64,000 nt of DNA from Polaromonas sp. YR568 (GCF_900116715.1 NZ_FPBM01000003.1:372001-436000), one strand, 5' to 3'. Shown: positions 36,623-45,936, counted from the first letter of the stretch. Numbers and translations are program-made. The notes: generated by a model not told the origin, from the letters alone.

Positions 36623-37303
36623 ATGACAAATTCAAAACAACTCTATGTTGCGGCCGCACTTCTTGCCCTGACCGCCCAGGCGCTTGCGCAACAGGCAGGC
36701 ACCTGGTCCATCGCGGCCGGCGTCACACGCATTGCGCCGTCGGTGGACAGCGGCAGCCTTTCATCCCCCACGGGTGTGGGCGTGATACAGGATGCCAAAG
36801 TGGATGTCGCCAGCGACACCCGGCTGACGGCCGCCGTGGGCTACATGCTCACGGACCATATCAATTTGCACCTGCCGCTGGGCCTGGGCTTCCGGCACGA
36901 CGTCTTCGGTGCGGGCATTCTGGCCGGTGTGGGCAAGGTGGCAGACACCCGGGCCCTGCCGATCACGCTGGTGGCCCAATACCGCTTCATGGAGGCGGGC
37001 GCCAAATTTCGGCCCTATCTGGGCGCGGGCCTGACTTATGTGCGGTTCTACAAGGAGCGCGGCAGCACCATGCTGACTGCGCTCACCAATCCAGGCGGCC
37101 CACCCACCGGCGTGTCCTTTCAGTCCAAGCTGACGCCCACTTTGCAAGTGGGTGCCGTGCTGAACCTGAATGCGAAATGGTTTCTGGAAGGCAGCTATGC
37201 CAAGACATTTTTGAAAACCCGCGGCACGCTGAGCACCGGCCAGACGATAGACGTGGGGCTGGACCCCGACTGTTTCACCCTGCAACTGGGATACAGGTTT
37301 TGA
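36623..37303 (+). CDS. OmpW family outer-membrane protein
   Basis: A 226-residue small beta-barrel protein. The start at ATG 36623 gives a signal peptide MTNSKQLYVAAALLALTAQALAQ; the frame upstream is unlike a signal. The mature protein shows alternating strands and the family blocks AAGVTRIAPSVDSG, VGYMLTDHINLHLPLGLGF and YLGAGLTYVRFYKE, and ends with LQLGYRF, an aromatic terminus as needed for barrel assembly. OmpW proteins form narrow hydrophobic channels and are often stress regulated. It is convergent with the DUF3047 lipoprotein gene. Confidence 0.88.
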   Translation: MTNSKQLYVAAALLALTAQALAQQAGTWSIAAGVTRIAPSVDSGSLSSPTGVGVIQDAKVDVASDTRLTAAVGYMLTDHINLHLPLGLGFRHDVFGAGILAGVGKVADTRALPITLVAQYRFMEAGAKFRPYLGAGLTYVRFYKERGSTMLTALTNPGGPPTGVSFQSKLTPTLQVGAVLNLNAKWFLEGSYAKTFLKTRGTLSTGQTIDVGLDPDCFTLQLGYRF

Positions 37304-37321
37304 TGAGCACTGCAGGTGGTA

Positions 37322-38182
37322 CTACTTGTGTGCAACAGCCGAAGCTGGCACTAACTTGAGCGGCCCGTAGAAGGCCTGCAGCTGGCCTTCGTTCTTTTCA
37401 CCTTCGGTAAAGACCGCGAAGCTCAGCAAGGCGCCCGGATCTTCGCCAAAAGCCTGGCGGTAGTCGGCGCGGATATCGCGCTCATAACTGCGCCATTCGT
37501 TGTAACCGTGGTCGCCCGAGTCGACAACGATCTTGCGGATGCGGTCGGTGCGGTCGTTGACGACGACCTCACCGGGCTGGTTGACCCGCGACCATGAATA
37601 AACCAGTGTTGCGAACGGCATTTCTTCGCCGGTGAGCAAGCGGCTCAGCTCCGACAGCATGGCATTTTTCATCGACAGCCGCGAACGGTCGCCTTCGAAC
37701 GCAAGCACCACCCGCACCGGCACATCATCGAGTTGCGGCAGCGCGAGATTGGCGCCCACGCTTGGGTTAGGAACATTCCAGGAAAAGCGCACCAGACCCA
37801 GCTGATCCGGCTCGATACGGTGGCGATGGCGCAGGATGCTGCCGGAAGCCTCGGCCTTCGCGAGCACCGCATCACGGCCTTCGTGGCGCACATAGCTGTA
37901 GTTGGCCGGCTGCTTGCCCGGCACACGGAATATCTCCCACTTGAGGTCGTCGGGCTGGAGTGCTCCGGCTTTGGGCGGCGCCGACATCTCGGCCCAGGCG
38001 GTGCCGGTCACGCCTTCCGCCACACCCAGCGTGCCGCCCTGGCTGGACGGCTCTTCGGTGTCGGCATCGTCATCAACAGGTGGGCGGGTTGCGCAACCTG
38101 TGACCAGCATCAGCGCAAGAAGCCCTGCGGCGAGCGTCGAAAAACGAGGAAAAACTCGGTAAGGCGGTGCGGGTGAAGACAT
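37322..38182 (-). CDS. DUF3047 family lipoprotein
   Basis: A 286-residue exported protein with a lipobox LVTGC (Cys near 30). After an acidic linker comes a DUF3047 domain: RFSWNVPNPSVGANLALPQLDDVPVRVVLAFEGDRS, AMLSELSRLLTGEEMPFATLVYSWS, DRTDRIRKIVVDSG and ERDIRADYRQAFGEDPGALLSFAVFTE. The function of this family is not known. A second member lies at 44907-45794 with the same block order, so this genome carries at least two paralogues near each other. It precedes pgi on the same strand but with about 90 bp and no sign of coupling. Confidence 0.88.
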   Translation of the reverse strand: MSSPAPPYRVFPRFSTLAAGLLALMLVTGCATRPPVDDDADTEEPSSQGGTLGVAEGVTGTAWAEMSAPPKAGALQPDDLKWEIFRVPGKQPANYSYVRHEGRDAVLAKAEASGSILRHRHRIEPDQLGLVRFSWNVPNPSVGANLALPQLDDVPVRVVLAFEGDRSRLSMKNAMLSELSRLLTGEEMPFATLVYSWSRVNQPGEVVVNDRTDRIRKIVVDSGDHGYNEWRSYERDIRADYRQAFGEDPGALLSFAVFTEGEKNEGQLQAFYGPLKLVPASAVAHK

Positions 38183-38272
38183 GATGCGAAGTCGTCGAAG
38201 AATCGGTCAGGCGGCAAGTTGATCACGGAAGCGCGCGGCCCCGCAATGGAAAAACGCACAGTTTTGCGCTAA

Positions 38273-39841
38273 TTAGCCGGTAATTTTGCGCAGCAAGCCG
38301 GCCGTCGAGCCGTCGAGGCCGGAGGCGTCTTTGCTTTGCAGGCGCGGCTCAATGTCTTTGGCCAGCACCTTGCCGAGCTCCACGCCCCACTGGTCAAAAC
38401 TGTTGATGCCCCAGATCGCGCCGCTCACAAACACGCGGTGTTCTTGCAATGCAATCAGCGCCCCCAGGCTGGCGGGTGTGAGTTGCTCCAGCAACAAGAA
38501 GGTGCTGGGCCGGTTGCCGGTGAAATGTTTGTGGCCACCCACATCTTCCTTACCCCTCATGAGAGCTTGTGCCTGAGCCAACGCGTTGGCCAGCAGCTTG
38601 TCATGGTGGTCCGGCAGCGTGTGCCCGGCCTTTTTGACGGCGACAAACTCCACGGGCACCACTGATGTGCCTTGATGCAGCATCTGGAAGTAAGCGTGCT
38701 GGCCGTTGGTGCCGGGCTCACCCCACAGCACGGGCGACGTGTCATAGGGCAAAGGCCGGCCCTGGGCATCGACGCGCTTGCCGTTGCTTTCCATTTCAAG
38801 CTGCTGCAGGTAAGCGGGCAAGCGCCGCAGCGCGCTGCTGTAAGGCGCGATGCTGCGGCTGGTAAAGCCGTAGAAGTTGCGGTACCAGACATCAAGCAGG
38901 CCCAGGCGCACCGGCAGGTTGTGCGCCAGCGGGGCCGTGCGGAAATGCTCGTCCATGGCGTGGGCGCCCGCCAGCAGTTCACGAAAAGCGTGGGCGCCTA
39001 TGGCAATGGCCAGCGGCAGGCCGATGGCCGACCAGAGCGAATAGCGCCCACCCACCCAGTCCCAGAAACCGAAGGTCGTCTTGATACCAAATTCGTTGGC
39101 GGCGGCCACATTGGTGGTCAGCGCGGCAAAATGCCGGCCCACATCCGTGCCGCCTTCTGCCTCAAACCAGCGGCGCGCCGAATGCGCGTTGGTCATGGTC
39201 TCGGTGGTGGTGAAGGTCTTGGAGGCAATCAGGAACAGCGTGCCCTTCGGTTTGAGTCCCTTGAGCACGCCGGCCAACTCGCTGCCGTCGACATTGGAGA
39301 CAAAGTGAATGCGCTTGCCGGTGGTGGCGAATTCATCCAGCGCCAGCACCGCCATCTGTGGCCCCAAGTCGGAGCCGCCTATGCCGATGTTGACGATGTC
39401 GGTGATGGCCGCGTCGGCGCGCACCTGCTCGGCGTAGGCCAGCATGGCGTCCAGGGTTTCGTGCACCCGAACCAAATCGCCCGCTATCTTTTCAGTAGCT
39501 GTTTGCGCTTGTCCCTTCTGGGCTGCAGCCGGATTTCGCAGTAGCCAATGCATCACGGCACGGTCTTCGGTGCCGTTGATATGCTCGCCGGCAAACATGG
39601 CGTCGCGGTGCTGCTCAAGCCGGCACTGCACGGCCAGGTCCAGCAGCAGCGCCTGGCTGGTAGTGTCGATCAGGTTTTTCGACAGGTCGGCAAAGACGTG
39701 GGGCGCGTCCTGGCTGAAGCTGGCGAAGCGGCCAGGGTCTGCGGCAAACGCCTCGCGCAGGTCAAAGGTTTTGCCATGGGTATTGAAGCAGCTCTGCAGC
39801 GCCGCCCAGGCCGGGGTTTCGTCGCAACGCAATCGGGTCAT
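38273..39841 (-). CDS. pgi: Glucose-6-phosphate isomerase
   Basis: Pgi interconverts glucose-6-phosphate and fructose-6-phosphate in the cytoplasm. I start at ATG 39841 (522 residues). Active-site blocks are VNIGIGGSDLGPQM, the phosphate loop SKTFTTTETMTNAHSARRW, WVGGRYSLWSAIGLP, WGEPGTNGQHAYFQMLHQGT and FDQWGVELGK. Oddity: residues about 104-121 (PAAAQKGQAQTATEKIA) are encoded by a copy of the 51-bp dispersed repeat (39481-39531), at a loop where the E. coli enzyme has an unrelated sequence. It follows tal by 13 bp and the two are likely one transcript. Confidence 0.97.
   Translation of the reverse strand: MTRLRCDETPAWAALQSCFNTHGKTFDLREAFAADPGRFASFSQDAPHVFADLSKNLIDTTSQALLLDLAVQCRLEQHRDAMFAGEHINGTEDRAVMHWLLRNPAAAQKGQAQTATEKIAGDLVRVHETLDAMLAYAEQVRADAAITDIVNIGIGGSDLGPQMAVLALDEFATTGKRIHFVSNVDGSELAGVLKGLKPKGTLFLIASKTFTTTETMTNAHSARRWFEAEGGTDVGRHFAALTTNVAAANEFGIKTTFGFWDWVGGRYSLWSAIGLPLAIAIGAHAFRELLAGAHAMDEHFRTAPLAHNLPVRLGLLDVWYRNFYGFTSRSIAPYSSALRRLPAYLQQLEMESNGKRVDAQGRPLPYDTSPVLWGEPGTNGQHAYFQMLHQGTSVVPVEFVAVKKAGHTLPDHHDKLLANALAQAQALMRGKEDVGGHKHFTGNRPSTFLLLEQLTPASLGALIALQEHRVFVSGAIWGINSFDQWGVELGKVLAKDIEPRLQSKDASGLDGSTAGLLRKITG
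39481..39531 (+). repeat. 51-bp dispersed repeat, copy 3, inside the pgi coding sequence
   Basis: The plus strand reads GCTATC, then CAGTAGCTGTTTGCGCTTG, and ends GGCTGCAGCC. It aligns without gaps to the four intergenic copies and is closest to copy 4. It is in frame in pgi on the minus strand and adds no stop codon. It is the most diverged copy. Confidence 0.8.
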
Positions 39842-39854
39842 GGCGGTTGAAACC

Positions 39855-40802
39855 TCAGGCTGCCAGCATGAGTTGCTCAAGCTTCACCGCATCGGCCGCG
39901 AAAGCGCGAATGCCCTCAGCCAGCTTTTCAGTGGCCATGGCGTCTTCGTTGAGCGCATAACGGAAACCCGCTTCATCGAAGTTGACTGCGGGCAAATCCA
40001 GCGCGGCTGCGGCCTTGGCGTCAAGCGCACGCGACAGTGGTGCATCGGAAGCGTCCAGCTGCGCCAGCAGCTCGGGGCTGATGGTCAGCAAATCACAGCC
40101 GGCCAGCGCGGTGATCTGGCCCACATTGCGAAAGCTCGCACCCATCACTTCGGTGGCGATGCCGAAGTGTTTGTAATGGTTGTAGATCTCGCGCACCGAC
40201 TTCACGCCGGGGTCGTTGGCGCCGGCCATGGCGGCTTCGTCCCAGGCCGCGCCGGCTGATTTTTTGTACCAGTCGTAGATGCGGCCCACAAAAGGCGAGA
40301 TCAGCTGCACCTTGGCCTGGCCACACGCCACGGCCTGCGCGAACGAGAACAGCAAAGTGAGATTGGTGTGGATGCCGCGCAGCTCGAGCTTTTCGGCCGC
40401 CTGAATGCCTTCCCAGGTGGCAGCGACCTTGATCAGCACGCGGTCGATGTGGATGCCTTCGGCCTGGTAGAGCTCGACGATGCGTTCGCCGCGCGTGTAG
40501 GTGGCATTGGCGTCAAAGCTCAGGCGGGCGTCGACTTCAGTCGACACGCGGCCCGGGATGATGGACAGGATTTCGCAGCCGAAGCGCACCAGCAGGCGGT
40601 CCATGATTTCGTCGAGCTGCCGGCCCTTGAAGCGGGCGACCGTGTCTTTCAGCAGCGGCTGGTAGTCGGGCTTTTGCACCGCCTTGAGGATCAGCGACGG
40701 GTTGGTCGTGGCGTCCTGCGGCTTGAACTGCCCCAGTTGCTTGAAGTCGCCGGTGTCGGCGACCACGGTGGTGAACTGCTTCAGGGCGTCAAGTTGAGTC
40801 AT
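39855..40802 (-). CDS. tal: Transaldolase
   Basis: Transaldolase moves a three-carbon unit between sedoheptulose-7-phosphate and glyceraldehyde-3-phosphate in the pentose phosphate pathway. The 315-residue protein starts [20 protein letters not shown], which sets the ATG at 40802. The [12 protein letters not shown] block, the Schiff-base lysine in [17 protein letters not shown] (near 131), [11 protein letters not shown] and [12 protein letters not shown] are all canonical for the TalB type. It leads the tal-pgi unit and is divergent from zwf, with about 150 bp between the starts and a candidate HexR site there. Confidence 0.97.
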   Translation of the reverse strand: MTQLDALKQFTTVVADTGDFKQLGQFKPQDATTNPSLILKAVQKPDYQPLLKDTVARFKGRQLDEIMDRLLVRFGCEILSIIPGRVSTEVDARLSFDANATYTRGERIVELYQAEGIHIDRVLIKVAATWEGIQAAEKLELRGIHTNLTLLFSFAQAVACGQAKVQLISPFVGRIYDWYKKSAGAAWDEAAMAGANDPGVKSVREIYNHYKHFGIATEVMGASFRNVGQITALAGCDLLTISPELLAQLDASDAPLSRALDAKAAAALDLPAVNFDEAGFRYALNEDAMATEKLAEGIRAFAADAVKLEQLMLAA

Positions 40803-40920
40803 GGCGGATGTAAAGACGTGGAGTTGGAACGCGGAGTTGTCAGGATGAAACACCTTGGGGCGCCCTGGATGCCTGCATCTCCCGGGCCGGGTATCGAGTT
40901 ACCATTATGCCCATAGAATA

Positions 40921-40935
40921 TGAAACTTAATTACC
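40921..40935 (+). promoter_or_regulatory. Candidate HexR operator between tal and zwf
   Basis: TGAAACTTAATTACC resembles the reported HexR consensus TGTAATTAAATTACA (recalled from Shewanella and relatives) and is partly palindromic. It lies about 17 bases before the zwf ATG and in the shared tal/zwf control region, and hexR is the next gene after zwf. The match is imperfect, so this is a guess from context. Confidence 0.4.
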
Positions 40936-40951
40936 AAGACATTTTTTTACC

Positions 40952-42424
40952 ATGAGTTTTGACCTCATCCTGTTTGGCGGTACCGGCGACCTGGTGTGGC
41001 GCAAGATCATGCCGGCCCTGTTCCAGGCCTTTCGCCATGGCTCGCTGCCGGCCGGCGGGCGCATCGTGGGCGTGGCGCGCGACGATTTGTCTGACGATCA
41101 GTACCGCGCGCTCATCAAGTCCCGGTTTGACAACGTCGAGCTGGCCAAGCGGCCGAGCGAAGAGGAGTTCTCGCGCTTTGCGGCCATGCTGGGCTACCTG
41201 CGCATGGATTTGTCCAACCCGGCCGACTACGCGGGCCTGGCCGCCAGGCTGCAGCAGCGGCCCGCCGACGTGGTAGTGATGTATGTAGCGACGGCGCCCA
41301 GCCTCTTCACCGTCGTGTGCGAGCAGATCGCCGCCGCCGGCCTCAACGGCCCGCAAACGCGCGTGGTGCTGGAAAAGCCGCTGGGCCACGACCTGGCCTC
41401 CAACCGCGCCATCAACAAAACGGTGCGCAGCGTGCTCAGCGAGCAGCAGATCTTTCGCATCGACCACTACCTGGGCAAGCCTTCGGTGCAAAACCTGTTT
41501 GCGCTGCGCTTCGGCAATTCGCTGTTTGAGCCGCTGTGGCGCCGCGAAACCATCGCGAATATCCAGATCACCATCGCCGAAGACCTGGGCGTGGAAAAAC
41601 GCGGTGCGTTTTACGACAACACCGGCGCGCTACGCGACATGGTGCAAAACCACGCCCTGCAGCTGCTGTGCGCCATCGGCATGGAGCCGCCCATCAACTC
41701 GCATGCCGACGCCATCCGCGACGAAAAGCTCAAGGTGCTGCGCTCACTGAAAGCCTGGACGCCGGAAACGCTGAGCCAGCATGTGGTGCGCGGCCAGTAC
41801 GCGGCCGGCAACATCGACGGCGAGGCCGTGCCCGCCTACCGCGACGAAAAAGGCGTGAACCCGGAAAGCACGACGGAGACCTTTGTGGCGCTGCGCACCG
41901 AGATCGCCAACTGGCGCTGGGCCGGCGTGCCGTTTTACATCCGCACCGGCAAGCGCCTGGCCGGCCGCGACGCGCATATCGAGGTCAACTTCCGCCCCGC
42001 GCCGCATGCGATTTTCAAGACATCGCTGGCCGGCTCCAATGTGGCCAACCGGCTGGTGATCAATCTGCAGCCCAAGGACGGCCTGGAGCTGCACCTGCTG
42101 GCACAAGGCGCCGACCAGCGCACGGGCGGCCGCAACACGCCTTCGCTGGCGCCCGTGCAGCTGGACCTGGACTTCGACAAACGCTTTGGCTCTGAGCGTG
42201 TGGGCGCTTATGAGCGGCTGCTGCTGGATGTGATTGATGGGCGGCTGAATCTTTTTGTGCGCAGCGACGAGCAGGAAGAGGCCTGGCGCTGGGTTGAACC
42301 CATTCTGGACAGCTGGAGCAGCCAGGCCAGCGCGCCGCGGCCGTATGCCGCCGGGACGTGGGGGCCAAGTGCTGCCAGCGCGATGATCGCAAGAGACGGC
42401 TACTGCTGGTCAGAAGAATGTTAG
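40952..42424 (+). CDS. zwf: Glucose-6-phosphate 1-dehydrogenase
   Basis: Zwf oxidises glucose-6-phosphate to 6-phosphogluconolactone and makes NADPH. The 490 residues begin with the nucleotide-binding fingerprint [17 protein letters not shown] (usually GASGDLA; here GGTGDLVW). The active-site block [21 protein letters not shown] (near 170), [15 protein letters not shown] and YIRTGKRL are present. The start ATG 40952 is set by the N-terminus [12 protein letters not shown]. It heads the zwf-hexR unit, divergent from tal-pgi, so the pathway genes around HexR are together. Confidence 0.97.
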   Translation: MSFDLILFGGTGDLVWRKIMPALFQAFRHGSLPAGGRIVGVARDDLSDDQYRALIKSRFDNVELAKRPSEEEFSRFAAMLGYLRMDLSNPADYAGLAARLQQRPADVVVMYVATAPSLFTVVCEQIAAAGLNGPQTRVVLEKPLGHDLASNRAINKTVRSVLSEQQIFRIDHYLGKPSVQNLFALRFGNSLFEPLWRRETIANIQITIAEDLGVEKRGAFYDNTGALRDMVQNHALQLLCAIGMEPPINSHADAIRDEKLKVLRSLKAWTPETLSQHVVRGQYAAGNIDGEAVPAYRDEKGVNPESTTETFVALRTEIANWRWAGVPFYIRTGKRLAGRDAHIEVNFRPAPHAIFKTSLAGSNVANRLVINLQPKDGLELHLLAQGADQRTGGRNTPSLAPVQLDLDFDKRFGSERVGAYERLLLDVIDGRLNLFVRSDEQEEAWRWVEPILDSWSSQASAPRPYAAGTWGPSAASAMIARDGYCWSEEC

Positions 42425-42500
42425 CCCCCACGCTTTTCGCTACGCGTAATGCGCTGCCCCCCGAGGGGGCCGCTGCGCCTGCGGTCTGGCAAAGCCAGTC
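42423..42500 (+). repeat. GC-rich hairpin-bearing element after zwf
   Basis: The zwf-hexR gap contains a GCCCCC-CGAG-GGGGGC hairpin near 42460-42475 amid a CGC-rich tract (GCTGCGCCTGCGG). I remember near-identical CTGCCCCCCGAGGGGG elements scattered through Comamonadaceae genomes, but no second exact copy is in this window, so the repeat call is from memory. Confidence 0.4.
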
Positions 42501-42553
42501 CCGCGGCCCCTGCTGGTTGGGAGAAACGCCAGGCGCTACAGGAGACATGTCCA

Positions 42554-43399
42554 ATGCTTGACCGAATCAAGGCTTCCCTCCCCTCTCTTGCCCCCGCCGA
42601 ACAACGTGTCGGCCGCCTGGTGCTGTCCGATCCGCGCTCATTTGCGAATTTGCCGATCACGGAACTGGCAAGCCGCTCACATGTGAGCAAGCCGACTGTG
42701 GTGCGGTTTTGCCGCAGCATGGGCTATGACGGCCTGTCGGACTTCAAACTCAAGCTGGCGGGCAGTGTGAGTGAGGGCGTACCTTTCATCCATCGCAGCG
42801 TGGACGCCGATGACAAAACCGGCGACGTGATGGTCAAGGTGATCGACAACACGGTGGCGGCGTTTTTGAAGTACCGCAACGATGCGAGTTCGGTGGCTGT
42901 CGAGCGGGCCGCCGATGCGCTGCTGCACACCTACAACACCGGCAAGCGCATTGAGTTTTTCGGCGTGGGCAATTCGGGCATCGTGGCGCAGGACGCACAG
43001 CACAAGTTCTTCCGGCTGGGCATTACCAGCATTGCCTACAGCGACGGCCACATGCAGGTCATGAGCGCGTCGCTGCTGGGGCCGGGTGACTGCGTCGTGG
43101 TGATTTCCAATTCGGGCCGCACACGCGACCTGATGGACGCCTGCGACATCGCCCGCAAAAACGGCGCGACCACCATCGTGATCACCGTCACCGGCTCGCC
43201 GCTGGCCGCGGCCGGCAACATCCACCTGGCGGCCGACCACCCCGAGGGCTATGACCGCTACAGCCCCATGGTGTCGCGCCTGATGCATTTGATGATCATC
43301 GACATCCTGGCGACCTGTGTGGCGCTGCGCATCGGCAGCAAGCTGCAGCCGCTGCTCAAGGAAATGAAAAACAACCTGCGCAACAAGCGCTATGCCTGA
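42554..43399 (+). CDS. hexR: HexR-type transcriptional regulator (RpiR family)
   Basis: HexR is a repressor of glucose catabolism genes that responds to 2-keto-3-deoxy-6-phosphogluconate. The 281-residue protein starts MLDRIKASLPSLAPAEQRVG, with a helix-turn-helix at ITELASRSHVSKPTVVRFCRSMGYDG (about 35-60), and a C-terminal SIS sugar-phosphate domain with FFGVGNSGIVAQDAQHKFFRLG and VVVISNSGRTRDLMDAC. The start ATG 42554 is chosen over upstream frame that reads the GC-rich element. It lies 129 bp after zwf, and its likely targets zwf and tal-pgi are the neighbours. Confidence 0.92.
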   Translation: MLDRIKASLPSLAPAEQRVGRLVLSDPRSFANLPITELASRSHVSKPTVVRFCRSMGYDGLSDFKLKLAGSVSEGVPFIHRSVDADDKTGDVMVKVIDNTVAAFLKYRNDASSVAVERAADALLHTYNTGKRIEFFGVGNSGIVAQDAQHKFFRLGITSIAYSDGHMQVMSASLLGPGDCVVVISNSGRTRDLMDACDIARKNGATTIVITVTGSPLAAAGNIHLAADHPEGYDRYSPMVSRLMHLMIIDILATCVALRIGSKLQPLLKEMKNNLRNKRYA

Positions 43400-43448
43400 A
43401 GTGGCGGCCGCCCCTTTGCGCGGGGCGCCCATTTCTTAACAGCACATC

Positions 43449-43499
43449 GGGCTGCAGCGCAATGAAGACGGGCGCAAGCAGCTACCAAATCAATAGCAA
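43449..43499 (-). repeat. 51-bp dispersed repeat, copy 4 (convergent hexR/amidohydrolase gap)
   Basis: On the minus strand it starts TTGCTATTG, contains GGTAGCTGCTTGCGCCCG and ends GCGCTGCAGCCC. It lies between the convergent ends of hexR and the M20 gene and aligns without gaps to the other copies. Confidence 0.85.
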
Positions 43500-43507
43500 A
43501 GCTATTT

Positions 43508-44863
43508 TCACGCCAGAGGCAGCGAACGCTCCACAATACCCGCGAACAGTGCCGAGCCCAGCGGCAACACGCTGTCGTTGAAGTCATAGCAGCTGTTGTG
43601 CAGGAAACGGCTGCCCACACCACCGACAGTGCCGCCCTTGCCGTCGGGCAATTGCTCACCCTGGCCCAGGCGAAGGTAGGCGCCGGGTTTGACCCTGAGC
43701 ATGAAGGAGAAGTCCTCCGAGCCCATGCTGGGTTCGAGGTTGCGCACCACGTTTTCCGCGCCTACCAGCTGGTCGGCCACCGCGGTGGCCAGCGTGTACT
43801 CGGCCGGTGAATTGATGGTGGCGGGGTAGATGCGTTCGTACTTCACGGTGGCCGTGGCGCCAAAACCCTGGGCAACTGCGGAGCACAACTCCTTCAGCCG
43901 CCGCTCGACGAGGTCCTGCACTTCGGGCTTGAAGGTACGCACGGTGCCCACCAGCATGGCGGTTTCGGGTACCACGCTCATGGCGCCCAGCTCGCCCGCC
44001 CGGACGGCGCAGATGCTGATCACGGCGTTGTCCATGGCCTTCACGTTGCGCGACACGATGCTTTGCACAGCGGTGATGATGTGAGCGGCCACCAGCACCG
44101 GATCCACCGTCAGGTAGGCATGCGCGCCATGGCCGCCCTTGCCAGTGATCTCGATGGTGATGCGGTCGGCCGCGGCCATCATGGGGCCGGGGTTGATGCC
44201 TATGGTGCCGGGCCGCATGGCGGGCCAGTTGTGCATGGCGTATATGGCCTCTACCGGAAAGCGCTCAAACAGCCCATCCTTGATCATCGCGTCGGCGCCG
44301 CCGCGGCCTTCTTCCGCCGGCTGAAACACCAGCACGGCATCGCCGGCAAAGTTGCGCGTCTCGGCCAGGTAGCGCGCTGCGCCTACCAGCATGGTGGTGT
44401 GGCCGTCGTGGCCGCAGCCGTGCATCAGCCCGGCCTTGGAGGACTTCCAGCCGAATTCGTTGTGCTCGGTCATGGGCAATGCATCCATGTCGGCCCTCAA
44501 GCCCACCATCGGCCTCACGCCTGAGCTGCCCATGGGTTTGCCGGGCTGCTGGCCCTTGATGACCGCGACCACGCCGGTCTTGCCAACACCGGTGTGCACC
44601 TCATCAACACCACAGAGCTTGAGCGCATGCACAACGCGGCTGGAGGTGTAGACCTCTTCAAAACCGAGTTCGGGGTGGGCGTGCAGGTCACGCCGGAAGG
44701 CGGTCAGCTCGGGGTGGAATTGCGCGATTTGCGCAAAGGCGCGGCCGGAGGCACGCAGCGGAGCCGGGTGACCAGCGCCACTGGCATTTTCTGCTTCGGC
44801 AAGTTCGGTAGATGAAGCGCCCGGAAGGCTCGAAAGGCTGGAGGTGGTGGCCGGAGCACGCAT
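43508..44863 (-). CDS. M20 family amidohydrolase (hippurate hydrolase-like)
   Basis: A 451-residue metal-dependent amidohydrolase of the M20D group, which cleaves N-acyl amino acids such as hippurate. FRRDLHAHPELGFEE (near 58) starts the catalytic domain; LRADMDALPM, MHGCGHDGHTTML and VFQPAEEGRGGADAMI carry the metal ligands and the catalytic glutamate, and GSEDFSFM is the last ligand region. A dimerisation domain lies at about 235-350. The first 45 residues are a low-complexity Ser/Ala extension unlike the family, so the real start may be internal (no good alternative ATG was found). The natural substrate is unknown. Confidence 0.88.
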   Translation of the reverse strand: MRAPATTSSLSSLPGASSTELAEAENASGAGHPAPLRASGRAFAQIAQFHPELTAFRRDLHAHPELGFEEVYTSSRVVHALKLCGVDEVHTGVGKTGVVAVIKGQQPGKPMGSSGVRPMVGLRADMDALPMTEHNEFGWKSSKAGLMHGCGHDGHTTMLVGAARYLAETRNFAGDAVLVFQPAEEGRGGADAMIKDGLFERFPVEAIYAMHNWPAMRPGTIGINPGPMMAAADRITIEITGKGGHGAHAYLTVDPVLVAAHIITAVQSIVSRNVKAMDNAVISICAVRAGELGAMSVVPETAMLVGTVRTFKPEVQDLVERRLKELCSAVAQGFGATATVKYERIYPATINSPAEYTLATAVADQLVGAENVVRNLEPSMGSEDFSFMLRVKPGAYLRLGQGEQLPDGKGGTVGGVGSRFLHNSCYDFNDSVLPLGSALFAGIVERSLPLA

Positions 44864-44906
44864 GTCAATAAAGTCCTGAGTTCAACTGATTCAGCTCAAC
44901 CAAATA

Positions 44907-45794
44907 CTAGTCCTGAAGGAATAGGGGAGCAAATTCAGGGGTCTGCAAGGCCTGCACCGAGACTGCCGTCTGGGTCTGGCTTGCGATCATCGGGTGCGGT
45001 TTTTTGATGAAGGTGACCGGGCCATACCAGGCCTTGGCCTGCTGCCGCGTGTTATCGGAGTCCGTCATGATGGCAATGCCGACGAGCGCACCCGGCGCCT
45101 CGCCGAATGCTTTTTCATAGTCGGCTCGGACATCGCGTTCGTAGTCCAGCCAGCGGCCAAGTCGCGCGGGCCCGGACTCAAGGACCAGCTTGCGGATGCG
45201 GTCAGTGCGGGGGTTGATGATCACGCTCTCAGGGACGCTGTGTGTGCCCCACACATACATGAGGGTCGCATAGGGCAAGGGCTCGCCCGTCAATGCCAGC
45301 GCCAGCTCGGACAGCATGGCATTCTTGGCAGAGAACTTCGAGCGGTCGCCCTCAAAGGCCAACACCACGCGTACTGGCGAATCGTCGCTGTCGCGCTGGG
45401 TCATGTCGGCGCCGGAAATCATCTTCGGCACTTTCCAGGAGAAGCTGAGCCTGTCGAGGCCCGCCGGCTCAATGCGAAGGGTTTGCCGCAGCATGCTGGC
45501 TGAACTGTCGGATTCGCTGAGGACGGCATCGCGTCCGTCAAGCCGCACAGCGCGGTAACGCGTGGATTTTTTACCCGGAAATGCGCAGTGCAGCCATTTG
45601 ACAGCTTCTGCAGCTTCGCTTCCGGTTGAGTTCGGGTTTGGGTTGACAGGCGCAGCGGAGGCCCAGTTCACATCCTGGCCGTCCGTGCGTTCAGTCGTCT
45701 CCATGCCCGCACACCCTACAAACAGCGGCAGGCAGCAAACGGTCATCAGGGGACGCAAGGCATTCAGGGAAAAACAAAAAAAAGGCAGTTTCAT
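44907..45794 (-). CDS. DUF3047 family lipoprotein (second paralogue)
   Basis: A 295-residue paralogue of the 37322-38182 protein. The start ATG 45794 gives a signal with lipobox LFVGC (Cys near 28). The domain blocks LSFSWKVPKMISGADM, DDSPVRVVLAFEGDRSKF, NAMLSELALALTGEPLPYATLMYVW, NPRTDRIRKLVLESG and ERDVRADYEKAFGEAPGALVGIAIMTD correspond one by one to the first copy. It has a longer C-terminal tail (about 25 residues past the conserved end). Function unknown. It lies between the M20 gene and the porin tandem. Confidence 0.87.
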   Translation of the reverse strand: MKLPFFCFSLNALRPLMTVCCLPLFVGCAGMETTERTDGQDVNWASAAPVNPNPNSTGSEAAEAVKWLHCAFPGKKSTRYRAVRLDGRDAVLSESDSSASMLRQTLRIEPAGLDRLSFSWKVPKMISGADMTQRDSDDSPVRVVLAFEGDRSKFSAKNAMLSELALALTGEPLPYATLMYVWGTHSVPESVIINPRTDRIRKLVLESGPARLGRWLDYERDVRADYEKAFGEAPGALVGIAIMTDSDNTRQQAKAWYGPVTFIKKPHPMIASQTQTAVSVQALQTPEFAPLFLQD

Positions 45795-45936
45795 CAGAAA
45801 GGCGTGGACTCGCGAGGAAGGAAAAGATGGGCGGCGGCTTTGGACACCTGAAACAATTGGCTGACACAAGGCAAGGCGCTATACAACTCAACGCATCGCG
45901 CGCCAAAAGGTTTCAGAAACCCGCTCGATCTTTGCC

